Assembly: GCF_947495725.1 (NCBI RefSeq)
Contig: NZ_CANLZZ010000004.1
Coordinates: forward strand, 372,001 to 436,000
Source of the DNA: an uncultured Lutibacter sp.
GTDB lineage: Bacteria > Bacteroidota > Bacteroidia > Flavobacteriales > Flavobacteriaceae
Length of the DNA stretch: 64,000 bases
Direction: 5' to 3'
Shown piece after piece: positions 18,744-27,447 of the stretch. Position 1 is the first letter of the stretch, and every line of letters begins with the position of its first letter. Below the pieces are notes generated by a model. The model worked only from the letters and a program-made list of their open reading frames with translations, was not told the origin of the DNA and ran no database searches. Made by a program: the position numbers and the translations under genes.

Positions 18744-19838
18744 TTGAAAAACACAACCAATTCTCTTACAAAATTAGCACTCCAGAAGTTTAAAAAAAAC
18801 ACTACTGGAGTGTTTAGTTTTTGGTTTATTATTATGTGTGGAATGGTAGCCATTTTCGCCTATTTATTGGCACCTGACAATAGTAGAAATGCAAACCAAA
18901 TGCATTTAGAAATTCATTCTAAAAAACCAGGGTTTGAGGTTTTAATGCTAACATTACCTACTAAAAATGAAGAAAACCAGTCTTTCTTCAATAAACTTAT
19001 TTACGGAAAAACACTGCAAAAAACAGAAATTCCAATCTCTAATTACACTGTTTCAAAAAACGATTTAATAATAGATTCTTATACCGAAAATGGCCTGGAA
19101 ACTATTTCAAAATCATATCCAATATCAATTTTTAAGAACAAAAGTATTTCCAATTATATATCCCTAAAAAAGTTTTACTTAGGAACAGATAAATATGGCC
19201 GAGATTTACTTAGTAGAATGTTAATTGGAACAAGGATTTCTTTTTTTATTGGGTTTATTGCAGTATTTATTTCTCTAATAATAGGAATTTCCATTGGAGC
19301 AACAGCAGGTTATTTTGGTGGAAAGGTAGATGCGTTTATAATGTGGCTCATAAATATAACTTGGTCAATTCCAACCTTATTGCTGGTTATTGCAATTACA
19401 CTAGCGCTTGGAAAAGGTTTTTGGCAAGTTTTTATTGCTGTTGGCCTAACTATGTGGGTAGAGGTTGCTCGTGTTGTTAGAGGACAAATTATGAGTGCCA
19501 AACAAATGCAATATGTTGAGGCTGCAAAAGCATTAGGATTTTCTAATTTCAGAATAGTTTTTAATCATATACTACCAAACATAATGGCACCCGTTATTGT
19601 AATTTCAGCAGCAAATTTTGCCGGTGCAATTTTAATTGAAAGCGGATTAAGTTTTTTGGGTATTGGAGCTCAACCTCCCACTCCATCTTGGGGTGCAATG
19701 ATTAAAGATCACTACAGTTATATTATTTTAGGTAAAGCCTATTTGGCTATTATTCCAGGCTTAGCAATTATGAGTTTAGTTATGGCTTTTATGCTAATAG
19801 GTAATGCTCTTAGAGACGCTTTAGATGTTAAAAATTAA
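18744..19838 (+). CDS. ABC transporter permease, DppC/OppC type, without partner genes
   Basis: This 364-residue protein uses a TTG start. It has one membrane segment at about residues 26-46, then about 100 soluble residues, then the FYLGTDKYGRDLLSRMLIGTR block that opens the DppC/OppC permease core, and about five further membrane segments. The EAA loop that contacts the ATPase is visible (EAAKALGFSNFRIVFNHILPN). The family forms half of the channel of peptide or nickel importers. The matching DppB permease, ATPases and binding protein are absent from the window, so they must be elsewhere or another partner is used. The soluble part before the core (about 50-140) is longer than usual. Confidence 0.88.
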   Translation: MKNTTNSLTKLALQKFKKNTTGVFSFWFIIMCGMVAIFAYLLAPDNSRNANQMHLEIHSKKPGFEVLMLTLPTKNEENQSFFNKLIYGKTLQKTEIPISNYTVSKNDLIIDSYTENGLETISKSYPISIFKNKSISNYISLKKFYLGTDKYGRDLLSRMLIGTRISFFIGFIAVFISLIIGISIGATAGYFGGKVDAFIMWLINITWSIPTLLLVIAITLALGKGFWQVFIAVGLTMWVEVARVVRGQIMSAKQMQYVEAAKALGFSNFRIVFNHILPNIMAPVIVISAANFAGAILIESGLSFLGIGAQPPTPSWGAMIKDHYSYIILGKAYLAIIPGLAIMSLVMAFMLIGNALRDALDVKN

Positions 19839-20149
19839 ATTATCAATTTTACCAAATCTTTCAATTAAATTATTCCTTTATCAGTCTTTATTATTGAATA
19901 TATCCATTCTTACACTCTACGAGTTAAATTTCAACTAATTAAAAATTATTTTGTACTTTGTAAAAACTAAAAAAAATCAAATACATTATTTATACCCTAA
20001 AAAATCACTAAAAATAGATTAAATCATTATTACATCCCATAAAATAAATATCGCTGATTACGAAAGGTAACAATTCTTTGATTTTTTTGATATGGTAATA
20101 TGAGCATTAACCATTTAATGCAATTATTAATTTAAAATCAAAATAAATT
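19839..20149. other. Intergenic region upstream of the paired secreted proteins
   Basis: This 311-base AT-rich stretch has no credible gene. The only distinct structure is the inverted repeat GCATTAA-CCAT-TTAATGC at 20104-20121, 28 bases before the next ATG, which could form a leader hairpin or an operator. A TTTG-like sequence near 19950 lacks a convincing partner element. Confidence 0.5.
20104..20121. promoter_or_regulatory. Inverted repeat just upstream of the secreted-protein pair
   Basis: Perfect 7-bp arms, GCATTAA and TTAATGC, flank the spacer CCAT. The position 28 bases before the ATG at 20150 fits either a 5' leader hairpin or an operator. No T run follows, so it is not a terminator. 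Confidence 0.4.
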
Positions 20150-22258
20150 ATGAAAAAATTAAGTATCCTTCTTTTTTTTGCAGTTGTAGCTATTGGCTAT
20201 TCTCAAAAAAAACCAAATGATTTAAAAACAAGTAACATGAGCTTGGTTGAAGTCATAGTTGCGGCAGGTATGTCGTCACCTTCTTCGTCGTTTAGCGATA
20301 ATTCTTTTGCCGGTGATGGAAGCTTTATCGAATTATCATCCAACTATTATTTTTCTAAAATAGGTGCTGGAATTTCAATTGGAAGCTTTTCAAATCCAAC
20401 CGAGGGTAACTTGTTAAAATTTACTGAAAAAACTGGAGTTCCTCTTGCTCTAAAATCAGAGAAATGGAAAACTTCCTATTATGGAATTGGGCCTAGTTTC
20501 AAAACTAACTTAGGTGATTTTGAAACAATTATTACAGGTAGAGTTGGATCTATGACTATCAAATCTAATACATTAGAAAGTGACTTAATTATTGAAGATG
20601 CTGATACTCCATCATCAATTCCTGTTTATAATATATCACATAAAGAAAACACAAGTATGGGATTTTATAATGCTGGAATTAAACTTGGATACAAATTAAA
20701 TCCAAATTTAACGTTCTATATTGCCGCAAATTATTTGTCTTCCTTTTCAGAAGACTTATCGTTTGAAGAAACCAAAACAGATGTCCAAAAATTTGACTTG
20801 GACAGAGATGGAGTAATTAGCCAAGATGAAGCTCGTAAACTTTTAGACACTCAAATAACTTATGAAACTTCAACAATTAACTCTAGCGTTCAATTATTAA
20901 ATTATGGATTTGGTTTAAGCTATAGTTTTGGAAAAAAACCTAATAATACATCTTCCAAAGCACAAGACCATAACGCAAGTAGAAGTAATACAACATCTTC
21001 TAAAAATAGTGGCTCAATTATTCTAACAAATCTTGCAAAAGAAAAAGCAGATAAAAAAAATCAACAACAAAAAATAATTAGTGTTTTACCAAAAAACAAC
21101 AGTGTTTTTAAAAATGCTGAGGAAATTAAAAAATTTACTTGGAACGTTGTTGGCTCTAAAATTCCAAACCCACAATTTATTCTTGAGGTTACAAAAATTG
21201 GAGACAATCAAAAATCGCAACGTATTTTTATTGAAAAAACTTCCAATATTTCCATAGCTTCTGAACGTATTTTTAAAGAAAAAAACTTAGAAAATGGGCA
21301 ATACCGATGGAAAGTTATCGAAACAACAACGGGTAATTCTTCTGATATTAAATATTTTACATTTAGCAATTGCGAAATAGATTTTGCCATTTCTAATGAA
21401 GAAATAGAGTGTTTGGGTTATGAAGGGGAAAATAGAAAGTTTAAAATTTGTTTTGACTCTACCTATTCAAGTACTTCAGGAGATTTAACTTTTATAAATC
21501 CAGGTTCTGGTTTATCCGTATTTGATCAATCTTACGCTTCTTTAACTTACACAATGGTAAGTCCAAACCCAACACTTTTAACACAAATTGGTACAACCAG
21601 CACAACAGTAAGTTACTGTTTTGAAGTTACAGTTGCTGCAAGTGTAACCGCAATTGGTTTTGGTTTACAAGGTGACGATTTAGATCCAAGTCCTGTTTTA
21701 TGCCAGCCAGGTGTTAGTGCTAATTTTGATGAATTACCAGAATGTATTTGTGACGAATGTGAAGAAATTGAAGTATCATTTGATAATTTCAATATTGCAT
21801 TAAATGGCACAACTGGAAATCAATTTAATTTTGATGGAGATATTAATGTAAATGTTCCAATTTATGGAATAGAATTTCAAATTCAATCTTATAGTTATTC
21901 TGCAAACCCTTCAGCTTGCTCAAAAGGTGTTGGTAATGTTGAAGAATCAGGAATGATATTAATGCCTGGAACCTCAATAAATGGCTCTACTAGTTTGCAA
22001 TTAGTAAATGAAACTGCTTCTGGAAGCACCAATTCTAACAATAATGCTACTAAAAATGTAAAATACATAAGTAATTCAGCATTAAACGGTACAATTCCTG
22101 TAAACTTAACAATAGGTTTACCTGGTCCAATTTCTGGTCTCGATCCAAGTTGTTGTGAAATAAATTACACAGTATGCATAAAAGTTAAAATATTTTATGA
22201 AGAAAGCAATTGTAAATCGTGTGTATTTACTCACTGTTTTAACTTTAATAACCAATAA
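20150..22258 (+). CDS. Large secreted or outer-membrane protein with EF-hand loop and Cys-rich tail
   Basis: This 702-residue protein has a signal peptide (MKKLSILLFFAVVAIGYSQ). Residues about 25-260 look like an outer-membrane beta-barrel domain, with alternating hydrophobic strands and a final FGLSYSFG strand. Inside it, residues 216-227 (DLDRDGVISQDE) match an EF-hand calcium loop. A Ser/Asn/Lys linker is followed by a beta-rich, fibronectin-like domain (about 300-390) and a Cys-rich C-terminal half. The last module (532-697) resembles the tail of the next protein and ends with a CCEINYTVCIKVKI then CxxC pattern. The function is unknown; surface assembly or adhesion is inference. It is 11 bases from the next gene and surely co-transcribed. 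Confidence 0.75.
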   Translation: MKKLSILLFFAVVAIGYSQKKPNDLKTSNMSLVEVIVAAGMSSPSSSFSDNSFAGDGSFIELSSNYYFSKIGAGISIGSFSNPTEGNLLKFTEKTGVPLALKSEKWKTSYYGIGPSFKTNLGDFETIITGRVGSMTIKSNTLESDLIIEDADTPSSIPVYNISHKENTSMGFYNAGIKLGYKLNPNLTFYIAANYLSSFSEDLSFEETKTDVQKFDLDRDGVISQDEARKLLDTQITYETSTINSSVQLLNYGFGLSYSFGKKPNNTSSKAQDHNASRSNTTSSKNSGSIILTNLAKEKADKKNQQQKIISVLPKNNSVFKNAEEIKKFTWNVVGSKIPNPQFILEVTKIGDNQKSQRIFIEKTSNISIASERIFKEKNLENGQYRWKVIETTTGNSSDIKYFTFSNCEIDFAISNEEIECLGYEGENRKFKICFDSTYSSTSGDLTFINPGSGLSVFDQSYASLTYTMVSPNPTLLTQIGTTSTTVSYCFEVTVAASVTAIGFGLQGDDLDPSPVLCQPGVSANFDELPECICDECEEIEVSFDNFNIALNGTTGNQFNFDGDINVNVPIYGIEFQIQSYSYSANPSACSKGVGNVEESGMILMPGTSINGSTSLQLVNETASGSTNSNNNATKNVKYISNSALNGTIPVNLTIGLPGPISGLDPSCCEINYTVCIKVKIFYEESNCKSCVFTHCFNFNNQ

Positions 22259-22269
22259 AAATTACTATC

Positions 22270-25200
22270 ATGAAAAATAAAATATATACATTCAAAACAT
22301 ATATGTTGCTAGTATTTTTATTTGCAACAACAATAGGCTATTCTCAAATTACAGTAAATAATACACCTAATACAAGTATATGCAATTTAAGTGGTGAAAA
22401 TGTAGAAGTTTCTGTTCCAACTGAAGTTTTAACTGGAGATAATATTGAATTAAACATTACGCTATCTGGTAATTATGATGCTTCTTGTGTAAAAACTGTA
22501 AGCATTACAAATTCATCAAACTTACAATTTCAAAATTCAGTTGCAATTCCTTTTATAAATATGGGAGGTGGAACCTATCAAAATGATGATACCCCAACTA
22601 CAAATGGCGACCCAGGACCCTTAAAGGGCAATGAGGGTTATAACTTTAATGTGTATTATAAATTTCCAAATCACATAACTTGTAACGGTGCAGTAGGTAC
22701 ATTTGATGTAACCGTAACTTTAGATTGCGCAGGTGTAATAACTACTTGTACTACTTCAGTAAGTGTTATTGCCAGAGCGGCTAATTATTGGACTGTAACA
22801 AAAGAATTTGTTATAGGTGATTTGGTTTGTGGAACCTCTAAATGGCGAATTAAAGTAATTAATAATAACCCAAATCCATCCGGATATGGAAACTATAAAA
22901 TTCAAGGAACATTGACGGAAAACACAACCTTACCGGTTGTTTCAAACGGAGTAATTAACGTTAATGCTAATAATTGGTTTCCTTTTAAATATGTAACTCT
23001 GCAAAATTGCCAAAATACTGGTACACAAATTACCAATAATATTGACTACAATTTTAATTTGGGTGATGGTTGTGAAACCATGATAGGAACTGCTACTGCC
23101 GTTTCGCCACCATTACAAAGTCCAAATGCATCATTAGCTTTCACTAAATCTGTTTATTCTTCTAGTGGTATGAATATTGTTCCAAATTATCAAATAACCG
23201 CAGGATGTAGTGGATACTACAGAATTAGCATTTACAATGATGGCAATGTTCCATGGCAAATTAATTCAATTACTGATGTAATACCTACTGATATTACAAT
23301 AACGGGAATCTCTGATACATATTGGAGTAATGGATATACTGGAATTGATCCTTCTATGTGGGTAAACACACCAGCCATAACAGGGCAAACTTATTTATTT
23401 ACACCTGCCACAAGTCCATATATATTAAATCCTGGTGATTATAAAGATATTTTTATATACTTTGATGTTAACAGTAGTGTTACAACTGGTACTATTATTA
23501 CAAACAATGCACAAATTAATTATAATGCAGGAAGTGTTTCTAATAATAGCGGTGGAAGCGGAACTCAATGCAATGGTGTAAACTGTCCAGTAATTGATCA
23601 ATCAATTTTAAATGACACTGCTATTTGTAATTTTGAGGTAGTTGCTCCATTTCCAAAGGAAATATTTAGAAAATGCGTAACTAATCAGCCAGTTGGAAAT
23701 ATTTATAATATTGGTGATTTAGTGCATTTTAAATTTGTTATAGGAAATGCAGGTTCAGGAAACTTAAACACTAATATTACTGATAATTTAGGCTTACCTA
23801 ATCAAAATTTACAAATTGTCACATCATCTATTTCAACTACTTATTATGAAGACAATTCTTATTCAACAAATAATTGGTTATGTGGTAATAGTTTTTCTAA
23901 TCAACAACCTATTACTTTTTCAGTAATTCCAGATACCTCAGACTTGCAAGATCCAAGTTTTGCAATTACAGGAATGCCAGGTATATGTAATTTTAATAGA
24001 GCAAACTATTTAGTAATAGAATTTGATGCCGAAATACTAACTCAAATGTATGGCAATAAAGTAAACACAGCATATACCGATACCCAACAAAGTAGTGCTT
24101 CTTATACTGTAGATCAAATAGGAGTGCTTGAAGTTAATAAATATGCCGATCAAGAAATTGTAGAAAATGGAGGTAGTTTCAATTATATTATTAAGGTTAT
24201 AAACAGTGGTAGTGTGCCTTTAAACAATATTGTTATTGCTGACATGCTACCAGATTGTGTTTCTGTGAACGGACAAATAAACATAGAAGATGCTATTGCA
24301 ACACCAATACCTTTTACAACTTCTGGTAGTTTAACCATAAATATAAATCCTACAACAGAAATATTCCCAGGAAATGATTTTACTATAACTATTCCTGTAG
24401 TAAAATCAGGTGGAGGAAATTGTTGTAACGAAAGTGTTTCGGCTACCGCAGAAATGATTACTTCAGGTGTTGAATTAAGCGCTAATTACGGAAGCCCTGA
24501 GGCTCCTGCAGCTTGTGTTACAGGTACCGAATGTTGTGATATTGAAGGTTTTGATGCAACTATTCAAGAAAATAATGGCTCGTTTAATGTTAGTATTAAC
24601 GGAGGAAGTGTGCCTTTGCAAGAAGTAGAAATTTCAATGGTAGATTATCATATTGAATATTCTGAAAGAGCGTGTAAACCAGAAGATTTAGGTATTTTTG
24701 GAATATTAACAACCTCTACAACAAACCTTAACAATTTAATTTTAAATGCAGGTGATAATGGCACAAGTAGTTTGTCTTGGTTATTAGGAAACCCTTCAAT
24801 TATAAATTCATCTGTTAATCTTAATATTTTATATCCAGAGGTTTTAAACTTAGATTGTTGTGATGTGGAATTTTATTTCTGCCTAAAAGTAAAAGTAAAA
24901 GATGTAAACTGTAATGTTTGTGAAAAAATTATATGTTTTTCAAGCGATCAACAAACTGAACCTGAACCTTGTAACATAGATATTAAGGACCTAGGACAAG
25001 GCCAAAAGTTTTGCATTGGAGACACCGTTAATTTAAACTGGTCTGGCACAACACCAACAGGACAAGTTACTATTTCGTTATTTGATGTTACAAACGGAGG
25101 AATATATTCAGTTTTAGCAACTGGAATTCCAAATACAGGTTCATTTACATATACAATTCCTAATGGATTTCCTTGTGACCCTCCAAGAACTTGGTCTTTA

Positions 25201-25689
25201 ATTGTTGAAGATTCCGAAAAATTATGTTTTGACAGAAGTGATCCATTTATAATTGAATGTTGTGTAGAGGATTGTGATTGTGGTGAATGGTTATCAAAAA
25301 ATGTTTCCATAAAAGGTTACATTAAAAAAATTCCGAAAGACCCAAAACAAAAAATAAATTTTGAAACAAACTTTGAGAAAAATATTGAATGTGGAAGTGA
25401 TTTTGTATTAAATCCATCTTTAAACTATACATTTACAGCTCCTAACTATGTTTGCAACCCAGAAGACTGTGATGTGGAATACAAATGGGAAATTGAAGGC
25501 CCTAATGGAATTATAATTTCAGGAAATGGAAAACTATTTAATTACAGTTTTAACACCTACGGAAATTATAAAATTACGTTTACACCAATTTGTGGTGGCG
25601 AACGTTGTGAACCTTGTATAATTTACCCAACAATAGAAAAACAAGGACCAATTATAGATAGTCAAATTTATAATCCATCAAAATACTAA
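22270..25689 (+). CDS. Large secreted repeat protein with DUF11-like and PKD-like domains
   Basis: This 1139-residue protein has a signal peptide (residues about 1-25, ending near IGYSQ). It is built of beta-sandwich modules rich in Asn, Thr and Cys. Residues about 620-735 resemble DUF11 repeats (YIIKVINSGSVPLNNIVIAD). Residues 755-890 share the Cys-rich module of the upstream protein, with CCDVEFYFCLKVKV followed by CxxC and CF. Residues about 905-990 resemble the KRE9/KNH-like sandwich, and about 1040-1110 a PKD-like fold. No enzyme motif is present, and I do not see a typical type IX secretion C-terminal domain. It is probably a surface or extracellular structural protein working with its neighbour. 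A hairpin terminator follows. Confidence 0.75.
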   Translation: MKNKIYTFKTYMLLVFLFATTIGYSQITVNNTPNTSICNLSGENVEVSVPTEVLTGDNIELNITLSGNYDASCVKTVSITNSSNLQFQNSVAIPFINMGGGTYQNDDTPTTNGDPGPLKGNEGYNFNVYYKFPNHITCNGAVGTFDVTVTLDCAGVITTCTTSVSVIARAANYWTVTKEFVIGDLVCGTSKWRIKVINNNPNPSGYGNYKIQGTLTENTTLPVVSNGVINVNANNWFPFKYVTLQNCQNTGTQITNNIDYNFNLGDGCETMIGTATAVSPPLQSPNASLAFTKSVYSSSGMNIVPNYQITAGCSGYYRISIYNDGNVPWQINSITDVIPTDITITGISDTYWSNGYTGIDPSMWVNTPAITGQTYLFTPATSPYILNPGDYKDIFIYFDVNSSVTTGTIITNNAQINYNAGSVSNNSGGSGTQCNGVNCPVIDQSILNDTAICNFEVVAPFPKEIFRKCVTNQPVGNIYNIGDLVHFKFVIGNAGSGNLNTNITDNLGLPNQNLQIVTSSISTTYYEDNSYSTNNWLCGNSFSNQQPITFSVIPDTSDLQDPSFAITGMPGICNFNRANYLVIEFDAEILTQMYGNKVNTAYTDTQQSSASYTVDQIGVLEVNKYADQEIVENGGSFNYIIKVINSGSVPLNNIVIADMLPDCVSVNGQINIEDAIATPIPFTTSGSLTININPTTEIFPGNDFTITIPVVKSGGGNCCNESVSATAEMITSGVELSANYGSPEAPAACVTGTECCDIEGFDATIQENNGSFNVSINGGSVPLQEVEISMVDYHIEYSERACKPEDLGIFGILTTSTTNLNNLILNAGDNGTSSLSWLLGNPSIINSSVNLNILYPEVLNLDCCDVEFYFCLKVKVKDVNCNVCEKIICFSSDQQTEPEPCNIDIKDLGQGQKFCIGDTVNLNWSGTTPTGQVTISLFDVTNGGIYSVLATGIPNTGSFTYTIPNGFPCDPPRTWSLIVEDSEKLCFDRSDPFIIECCVEDCDCGEWLSKNVSIKGYIKKIPKDPKQKINFETNFEKNIECGSDFVLNPSLNYTFTAPNYVCNPEDCDVEYKWEIEGPNGIIISGNGKLFNYSFNTYGNYKITFTPICGGERCEPCIIYPTIEKQGPIIDSQIYNPSKY

Positions 25690-25716
25690 AAACCATTAAT
25701 TATTAATATTTAAAAG

Positions 25717-25742
25717 ACCTCCTTAGTAAGGAGGTTTTTTTA
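25717..25742 (+). terminator. Rho-independent terminator after the secreted-protein pair
   Basis: ACCTCCTTA and TAAGGAGGT form a 9-bp inverted repeat with a very tight centre, followed directly by a run of seven T. Confidence 0.85.
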
Positions 25743-25754
25743 TTGAATTTCATG

Positions 25755-25762
25755 TAAATTTG
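25755..25762 (+). promoter_or_regulatory. Candidate -7 promoter element for the thioesterase gene
   Basis: TAAATTTG is an exact TAnnTTTG match, 18 bases before the ATG at 25781. No TTTG is visible at the usual -33 distance, because that position falls in the terminator. Confidence 0.45.
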
Positions 25763-25780
25763 CTGCTTTAAAAATACAAT

Positions 25781-26230
25781 ATGAAATTCGAAGTTACATT
25801 TAATACAAAGTGGTCCGATTTTGACCCAAACAGACATATGAGACACACAGCATATAATGATTATGCTGCTGAAGTAAGAGTTCGATATTTTCAAGAACAT
25901 GGACTCTCTATAAACGAATTTGCAAAACTTAATATAGGACCCATTCTTTTTAAAGAAGAAACATCGTTTTTAAAAGAAATTCATATAGGTGAAAATATTA
26001 CAGTAAAAATGGAACTAGAAGGAGTTTCAAAGGGAATAGAACGTTGGAGATTTAACCATCAAATATTTAATAAGGACGGAATTTTATCAGCTGAAATTAA
26101 AGTGTATGGTGCTTGGATTGATTTAATGAAAAGAAAATTAACCTCTCCCCCATTAGAATTTGTAGAAATTTTTAAAGCATTACCAAAAACAGAAAATTTT
26201 AAAGAAATACCTTTAAAAAGTGATAAATAG
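25781..26230 (+). CDS. Acyl-CoA thioesterase, hotdog fold (4HBT type)
   Basis: This 149-residue protein begins with the pattern TKWSDFDPNRHMRHTAYNDYAAEVRVRYF, which is the 4-hydroxybenzoyl-CoA thioesterase-like entry with the conserved Asp followed by a His and the Y/N-D-Y helix start. The family hydrolyses acyl-CoA thioesters in the cytosol; the acyl group cannot be inferred. Its stop codon overlaps the GTG start of the nuclease gene by 11 bases, which suggests translational coupling. Confidence 0.82.
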   Translation: MKFEVTFNTKWSDFDPNRHMRHTAYNDYAAEVRVRYFQEHGLSINEFAKLNIGPILFKEETSFLKEIHIGENITVKMELEGVSKGIERWRFNHQIFNKDGILSAEIKVYGAWIDLMKRKLTSPPLEFVEIFKALPKTENFKEIPLKSDK

Positions 26231-27017
26231 AAAAAACATCTATGTTGCATTAACAATATTTTTTGCTGTATTATTTTACGTTTGGGATAATTATTCTGTA
26301 GAGGATTTAAATTTTTCAACTGAAAAAGTAAATACTGGTACATCTAATTTTTTACCAACTACAACCACAGGTCAAATAATTCATCATAATTATTATTCAC
26401 TAAGTTATGCTGAAAAATTTGAACAAGCTGAATGGGTTGCGTATGATTTAAGTAAAGGTCATTTATCCAATTCAAACTTTGATCGTCCTTATTTTATAAA
26501 AGACAGAAAAGTATCATCAAAAAGTGCACATTATAAAAATTATTCAAATTCAGGTTACGACAAAGGCCACTTATGTCCAGCAGGAGATCGAAAATTCTCA
26601 AAATCGGCACATGATGAAACATTTTTAACCAGTAATATTTCGCCCCAAAAACACGACTTCAATTCTGGAATTTGGAACAGGTTAGAACAAAAAACACGAT
26701 ATTGGGCTAATAAATATAAAAAATTATATGTTGTAACCGGAGGAATCTTAACATCTGATTTAAAAACTATAGGCTCCGAAAAAGTTGCTGTTCCAAATTA
26801 TTTTTATAAAATAATTTTAGATTATCACGAACCTGAAATTAAGGCAATTGCGTTTATAATACCGCATAAAGAAACTAATAAAGCATTATATAAATTTGTT
26901 ACTTCAATTGACAATATTGAAGAAAAAACTGGAATTGATTTTTTTTCTGAAATGGAAGATTCTTTAGAAAATAAATTAGAAAAATCTACAAGTTATTCTA
27001 ACTGGAATTTCAGATAG
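26220..27017 (+). CDS. Membrane-anchored DNA/RNA non-specific endonuclease
   Basis: The GTG at 26220 is preferred because it overlaps the end of the upstream gene and is followed by a hydrophobic anchor (residues about 7-21). The 265-residue protein carries the NUC1 nuclease core. The DRGH motif appears as DKGH (Asp114 to His117, with His117 as the expected general base), and the metal-binding Asn lies in the TSNISPQ segment. The family is a beta-beta-alpha-metal nuclease that cuts DNA and RNA without sequence preference. Location on the outside of the inner membrane is inferred from the anchor, and nutrient or phosphate scavenging from DNA is a possible role. Confidence 0.85.
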   Translation: MINRKNIYVALTIFFAVLFYVWDNYSVEDLNFSTEKVNTGTSNFLPTTTTGQIIHHNYYSLSYAEKFEQAEWVAYDLSKGHLSNSNFDRPYFIKDRKVSSKSAHYKNYSNSGYDKGHLCPAGDRKFSKSAHDETFLTSNISPQKHDFNSGIWNRLEQKTRYWANKYKKLYVVTGGILTSDLKTIGSEKVAVPNYFYKIILDYHEPEIKAIAFIIPHKETNKALYKFVTSIDNIEEKTGIDFFSEMEDSLENKLEKSTSYSNWNFR

Positions 27018-27099
27018 TTTAAATTTTAGGGTAACAAAATTTAAGTGTAGTTGATATAATAGTAAACAAACATATTTTTTAACTATTAAAACAACTATT

Positions 27100-27372
27100 A
27101 TGAAAACCAAATTATTATTATTCGCAGCACTTTTTATTTCAACAATTGCATTCTCTCAATCATCTAAAAAGGGTTATGATTATTACAAAGCTTCTTCAGA
27201 TACAAAAATAAACCAAGCTGAAGTAATTGATGCTACTTCTAAAAGAAAAAGACCTGGAGGAATTCATAAATCAAAATCTTACAACATAGATTTTAGAAAA
27301 AGACCTGGAGGAATAAAAAAATCGAATAGCATTACAATTAGAAAAAGACCAGGAAGAAGGACCTATAATTAA
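27100..27372 (+). CDS. Small secreted basic protein with three RKRPG repeats
   Basis: This 90-residue protein has a signal peptide (MKTKLLLFAALFISTIAFSQ), so the mature form is about 70 residues. The mature C-terminal half contains three copies of a Lys/Arg-rich motif: KRKRPGGIHKSKS, RKRPGGIKKSNS and RKRPGRRTYN. The repeats are separated by short beta-like Ile/Thr spacers. The net charge is strongly positive. I know no family for it. Binding to nucleic acid, lipopolysaccharide or acidic polysaccharide is conceivable inference; the nuclease gene upstream is suggestive but not proof. Confidence 0.7.
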   Translation: MKTKLLLFAALFISTIAFSQSSKKGYDYYKASSDTKINQAEVIDATSKRKRPGGIHKSKSYNIDFRKRPGGIKKSNSITIRKRPGRRTYN

Positions 27373-27411
27373 AATAATAAAATATCAAATAAAAAGATAT
27401 ATTCTTAAACA

Positions 27412-27437
27412 AAATAGCCTTCAAATGAAGGCTATTT
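27412..27437. terminator. Bidirectional terminator
   Basis: AAATAGCCTTC pairs perfectly with GAAGGCTATTT around the loop AAAT. It lies between the small basic protein gene and the convergent activase gene and can end both transcripts. Confidence 0.85.
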
Positions 27438-27447
27438 AAGTTATATA

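Noticed and set aside
24948..25310. Minus-strand open frame of 120 codons inside the large secreted protein gene
   Set aside because: It lies wholly within a well-supported plus-strand gene, has a composition expected of an antisense shadow and shows no recognisable domain.
27241..27360. RKRPG repeats as a possible CRISPR or DNA repeat array
   Set aside because: The repeats are protein-level, inside one small gene, with unequal spacing and diverged nucleotides.
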